DNA from: an uncultured Bacteroidota bacterium
GTDB taxonomy: Bacteria; Bacteroidota; Bacteroidia; Chitinophagales; Chitinophagaceae
DNA length: 24,217 bases
Assembly (NCBI GenBank): GCA_903933995.1
Contig: CAIZMD010000085.1
Coordinates: 1 to 24,217, forward strand
Direction of reading: 5' to 3'
Shown one piece after another: positions 21,718 to 24,217 of the stretch (within the stretch, counting starts at the first letter, position 1; the number at the start of each line of letters is the position of its first letter). The position numbers and the translations under genes were made by a program. Under the pieces are notes generated by a model, which made no database searches, was not told where the DNA came from, and was given only the letters and a program-made list of their open reading frames with translations.

Positions 21718-22569
21718 GTGAAAAACATTTTCCTATTCATACAACGCAATTTCAATTTCCTTGGATTTCTGATCCTAGAAATTGTGTGCATTGTATTGTT
21801 AAGCAATAGCAGCAAAACCCACCAAGTCTTCTTCTCAGAAATGGCAGAAGAGTCTACAGGTAAATTCAATAAGCAATACAATAACTGGCGCTACTATTTC
21901 TCCTTAAAAGAAACCAACCAACAATTGGTAGAAGAGAATGCGCGCTTGCGCAATATGCTACCTGCCAATTTTGGTGGACCCGATAGTAGTTACAAAGTAT
22001 TGGTAGATAGTCTTATGAAAGACAGTTTGGGAAGGAGTAGAAAATACAGCGTGATGCCCGCCAAAGTCATTGGCAATACCCTTACCCTTCAAAACAATTA
22101 TCTAACCCTTGAAAGGGGCAGTTTGCAAGGCGTGAAAAAAGGGATGGCCGTCATTGGGTCTAATGGGATTGTGGGAGTAGTAGTAGCCGTGAGTGAAAAT
22201 AATTCCAAGGTCATGAGTTTGTTACACCGTAGTAGCAAAGTGAGTGCCATGCTCAAAAAAGACAATAATGCAGGAAGCATTGAATGGGATGGTGCAGACC
22301 CCTCTTATTTGATTTTGAAAAATATTCCAAAAAGTTCTAAGGTAAATAAAGGAGATACGGTTTTGACCAGTACCTATAGTGCCAACTTCCCATCTCATTT
22401 GATGGTGGGTACGGTATATAGTGTGGTAGCAGACCCTTCTAGCAATTTCTTTACCCTAAAAGTAAAAACGGGCACTAATTTCTTTGCCTTGCAATATGTG
22501 TATTTGGTCAACAATGCTGGATACGCAGAACAAATGACTATTGAAAACAGTACCGAAAAGAACCCATGA
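21718..22569 (+). CDS. mreC: Rod-shape-determining protein MreC
   Basis: The 283-residue product has an inner-membrane helix at about residues 13-29 (FLGFLILEIVCIVLLSN), then a helical region with ETNQQLVEENARLRNML typical of the MreC coiled coil, and a periplasmic beta-barrel part with LTLERGSLQGVKKGMAVIGSNGIVG, written here as LTLERGSLQGVKKG then MAVIGSNGIVG, and HRSSKVSAMLK. MreC links MreB and MreD to the wall synthases PBP2 and RodA. The start is a GTG at 21718, supported by the short cytoplasmic lead before the membrane helix. The stop overlaps the mreD start by 4 bases (ATGA), so the two are translationally coupled. Confidence 0.94.
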   Translation: MKNIFLFIQRNFNFLGFLILEIVCIVLLSNSSKTHQVFFSEMAEESTGKFNKQYNNWRYYFSLKETNQQLVEENARLRNMLPANFGGPDSSYKVLVDSLMKDSLGRSRKYSVMPAKVIGNTLTLQNNYLTLERGSLQGVKKGMAVIGSNGIVGVVVAVSENNSKVMSLLHRSSKVSAMLKKDNNAGSIEWDGADPSYLILKNIPKSSKVNKGDTVLTSTYSANFPSHLMVGTVYSVVADPSSNFFTLKVKTGTNFFALQYVYLVNNAGYAEQMTIENSTEKNP

Positions 22570-23099
22570 GTGATTTGGTAAAAAATATTATCCGTTTTGC
22601 CCTGTTCATTCTGTTTCAGGTGTTCATCCTCAATGAGGTACCACCCCTGCATCAATTTATTATTCCTTATATCTATTTCCTATACATACTCTGGCTTCCA
22701 TTTAATACCAACCGATTTGTGTTGCTATTAATCAGTTTTGCCTTTGGAATAACCCTGGATTATTTTACAGGCTCAGCAGGCTTACACGCAGCGCCCTGTG
22801 TGCTCATTGCCTATCTGAGACCTTTCTTACTCAACTTGTTAATTCCACAAGACACTACAGAACACAGTTATTTAGAGCCTAGCATTAAAAGTATGGGTTG
22901 GGCGCCTTATAGTTTGTATGTAACCCTGCTAACTTTTATCCATCATTTCTTGTTGGTATTGATAGAATGGTTGCAGTTTGGAAATTTTGTTTATTTCTTG
23001 GGCAAAGTAGCTGGAACAACAGCTGTAAGCCTATTGTTGATTTTTATTACGGAAATGTTGTTTTTCAGAAAGGCCAAGTTCCGTACCAACAAAGCATAG
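22566..23099 (+). CDS. mreD: Rod-shape-determining protein MreD
   Basis: The 177-residue product is very hydrophobic with about five membrane segments, beginning MSDLVKNIIRFALFILFQVF and containing the DYFTGSAGLHAAPCVLIAYLRPF stretch (given here as DYFTGSAGLHAAP plus CVLIAYLRPF), which fits MreD of Bacteroidota. MreD proteins are poorly conserved, so the call rests mainly on length, topology and position: it overlaps mreC by 4 bases and precedes mrdA by 28. Its job is to help assemble the elongation complex in the inner membrane. Confidence 0.9.
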   Translation: MSDLVKNIIRFALFILFQVFILNEVPPLHQFIIPYIYFLYILWLPFNTNRFVLLLISFAFGITLDYFTGSAGLHAAPCVLIAYLRPFLLNLLIPQDTTEHSYLEPSIKSMGWAPYSLYVTLLTFIHHFLLVLIEWLQFGNFVYFLGKVAGTTAVSLLLIFITEMLFFRKAKFRTNKA

Positions 23100-23127
23100 C
23101 GTCTACCTAATTGTATAATATTTTTGT

Positions 23128-24217
23128 ATGTCTGTATTCAATCAAAGCAGGGGCCGGGTGGTGCAAATTATCTTTGGAGCAGTATTTGTAATTATACTGA
23201 TTCAATTGATTAACCTGCAAGTATTCTCTGCCAAATACAAATTGGCTGCAGAGAACAATGCCATTTATAGAAAGATTATCTATCCAGACAGGGGGATCAT
23301 TTTTGATAGAAAACGCAAAGCCATGCTAGAGAATACCATTAGCTATGACCTAGTGGTAACGCCTGTTGAATCAAAGGGTACTGATACCTTGGCGCTTTGT
23401 CAATTATTAAATATTGATACGGTTGAATATAAAAAACGCATGCGCGAGGTAATCTTTAAGAATACTTCAGTTAAGCCTTCTGTGTTTGAACCACTACTCA
23501 CCCAAGAACTATTTGCCAAGCTTTATGAGAACATGTACAAGTTCCCTGGCTTTAACCTGATTGATAGATCCGTAAGAACCTATCCTTATAATACTGGCGC
23601 ACAGGTATTGGGATATATTGCTGAAGTGGATACCGGTTTTTTAAGAAGACATAAAGAGGAAGGCTATGAAATGGGGGACTATGCCGGCATGAATGGACTA
23701 GAGCGCACTTATGAAAAAGTCTTGATGGGTGTACGCGGGATCAAGCGTTATATCCGTGACAATAAGAGTCGGATTCAAGGTCCTTATGAAAATGGGATGT
23801 TTGATACCACGGCTGTGGCAGGAAGAAATTTGTATACCAGCGTAGATGTAGAAGTACAGCAATTAGCAGAAAAATTATTGGCCAATAAGATTGGATCGGC
23901 GGTAGCCATTAATCCCAAAACCGGGGGCATTATTGCCATGGTATCCAGCCCTAACTACAACCCCAATGATCTCACAGGTTCCGCGCGAAGAAAGAACCTA
24001 GGCAGGATGTTGCTTGACACCGCGCGCCCCATGTTCAACCGCGCCATCAAGGGTCAGTATCCTCCGGGATCTACTTTTAAACCTCTTGGCGCTGTAATTG
24101 CACTAGACGAGGGTTTGATTACTCCAAGTTATGGTGTTGCATGTTATGGCTCTTATACCAACTGTGGTGTGCTGGTAAGGTGTGAACACAAAAATGCAGG
24201 ACACGCGGCTAATCTGC
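23128..24217 (+). CDS. mrdA: Penicillin-binding protein 2, transpeptidase (partial, cut by window end)
   Basis: An open frame from the ATG at 23128 runs without a stop to the right edge, giving 363 residues of an expected 600 or more. After a short basic lead it has one membrane anchor (about residues 12-28, VQIIFGAVFVIILIQLI), then the class B PBP dimerisation region with YPDRGIIFDRKRKAMLEN, RTYPYNTGAQVLGYIAEV and GMNGLERTYEKVLMG, and the transpeptidase start AVAINPKTGGIIAMVSSPNYNPN (split as AVAINPKTGG and IIAMVSSPNYNPN). The catalytic SxxK appears in PPGSTFKP with Ser315 and Lys318. SxN and KTG motifs would lie beyond the window. It closes the visible part of the mreBCD cluster; rodA would be expected next. 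Confidence 0.95.
   Translation, partial: MSVFNQSRGRVVQIIFGAVFVIILIQLINLQVFSAKYKLAAENNAIYRKIIYPDRGIIFDRKRKAMLENTISYDLVVTPVESKGTDTLALCQLLNIDTVEYKKRMREVIFKNTSVKPSVFEPLLTQELFAKLYENMYKFPGFNLIDRSVRTYPYNTGAQVLGYIAEVDTGFLRRHKEEGYEMGDYAGMNGLERTYEKVLMGVRGIKRYIRDNKSRIQGPYENGMFDTTAVAGRNLYTSVDVEVQQLAEKLLANKIGSAVAINPKTGGIIAMVSSPNYNPNDLTGSARRKNLGRMLLDTARPMFNRAIKGQYPPGSTFKPLGAVIALDEGLITPSYGVACYGSYTNCGVLVRCEHKNAGHAANL

Noticed and set aside
23119..23126. TATTTTTG, an exact match to the Bacteroidota -7 element, just before mrdA
   Set aside because: It ends one base before the ATG at 23128, so transcription would start inside the gene, and no TTG lies 20 bases upstream. It is more likely chance in an AT-rich gap of a co-transcribed cluster.

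Overview
The window looks like a chromosomal segment of a member of the Bacteroidota, most likely a Chitinophagaceae-type organism (inference). Supporting signs are starts without Shine-Dalgarno sequences, candidate promoters of the Bacteroidota TTG / TAnnTTTG type, a DUF1800-DUF1501 export pair, a GldA-like ABC ATPase, and mreB-mreC-mreD-mrdA lying next to purD. The DNA is moderately AT-rich and densely coding. I found no tRNA, rRNA, CRISPR array, phage or insertion sequence, and no gene-free stretch longer than 300 bases.

Layout. 148-3180 (+) carries small accessory genes: a lipoprotein, an AT-rich DUF1963-like protein, a VOC protein, an AHSA1/SRPBCC protein and a YjbR-like protein. 3250-5931 (-) holds nth with a small upstream partner, then a DivIC/FtsB-like gene downstream of enolase. 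5989-7197 (-) is an ABC ATPase followed by a GNAT acetyltransferase. 7272-9081 (-) is an MHS-type MFS transporter followed by a two-helix membrane protein, divergent from acs at 9206-11143 (+). A GC-rich two-copy repeat separates acs from the convergent terC-family gene. 12091-15348 (-) is the DUF1800/DUF1501 operon, and 15461-19070 (-) carries an OPT and a POT peptide transporter, each with a terminator hairpin behind it. purD and mreBCD-mrdA run on the + strand from 19196 to the right edge, where mrdA is cut.

How they work together. Housekeeping functions dominate: base-excision repair, glycolysis, purine synthesis, acetate activation and elongation of the rod-shaped wall. Two adjacent families of peptide importer suggest growth on protein breakdown products. 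The parts that merit a second look are: a triple ATACAAT/ATTGTAT array with exact 20-bp phasing before the AHSA1 gene; a terminator-like hairpin ending 9 bases before the DivIC-like start codon; an acs / MFS / two-helix-protein arrangement that parallels acs-yjcH-actP with an unrelated transporter; an 80-residue extracytoplasmic insert in that transporter; and the GC-rich repeat pair. I saw no clearly new multi-gene system; the acs-linked transporter pair is the closest candidate.
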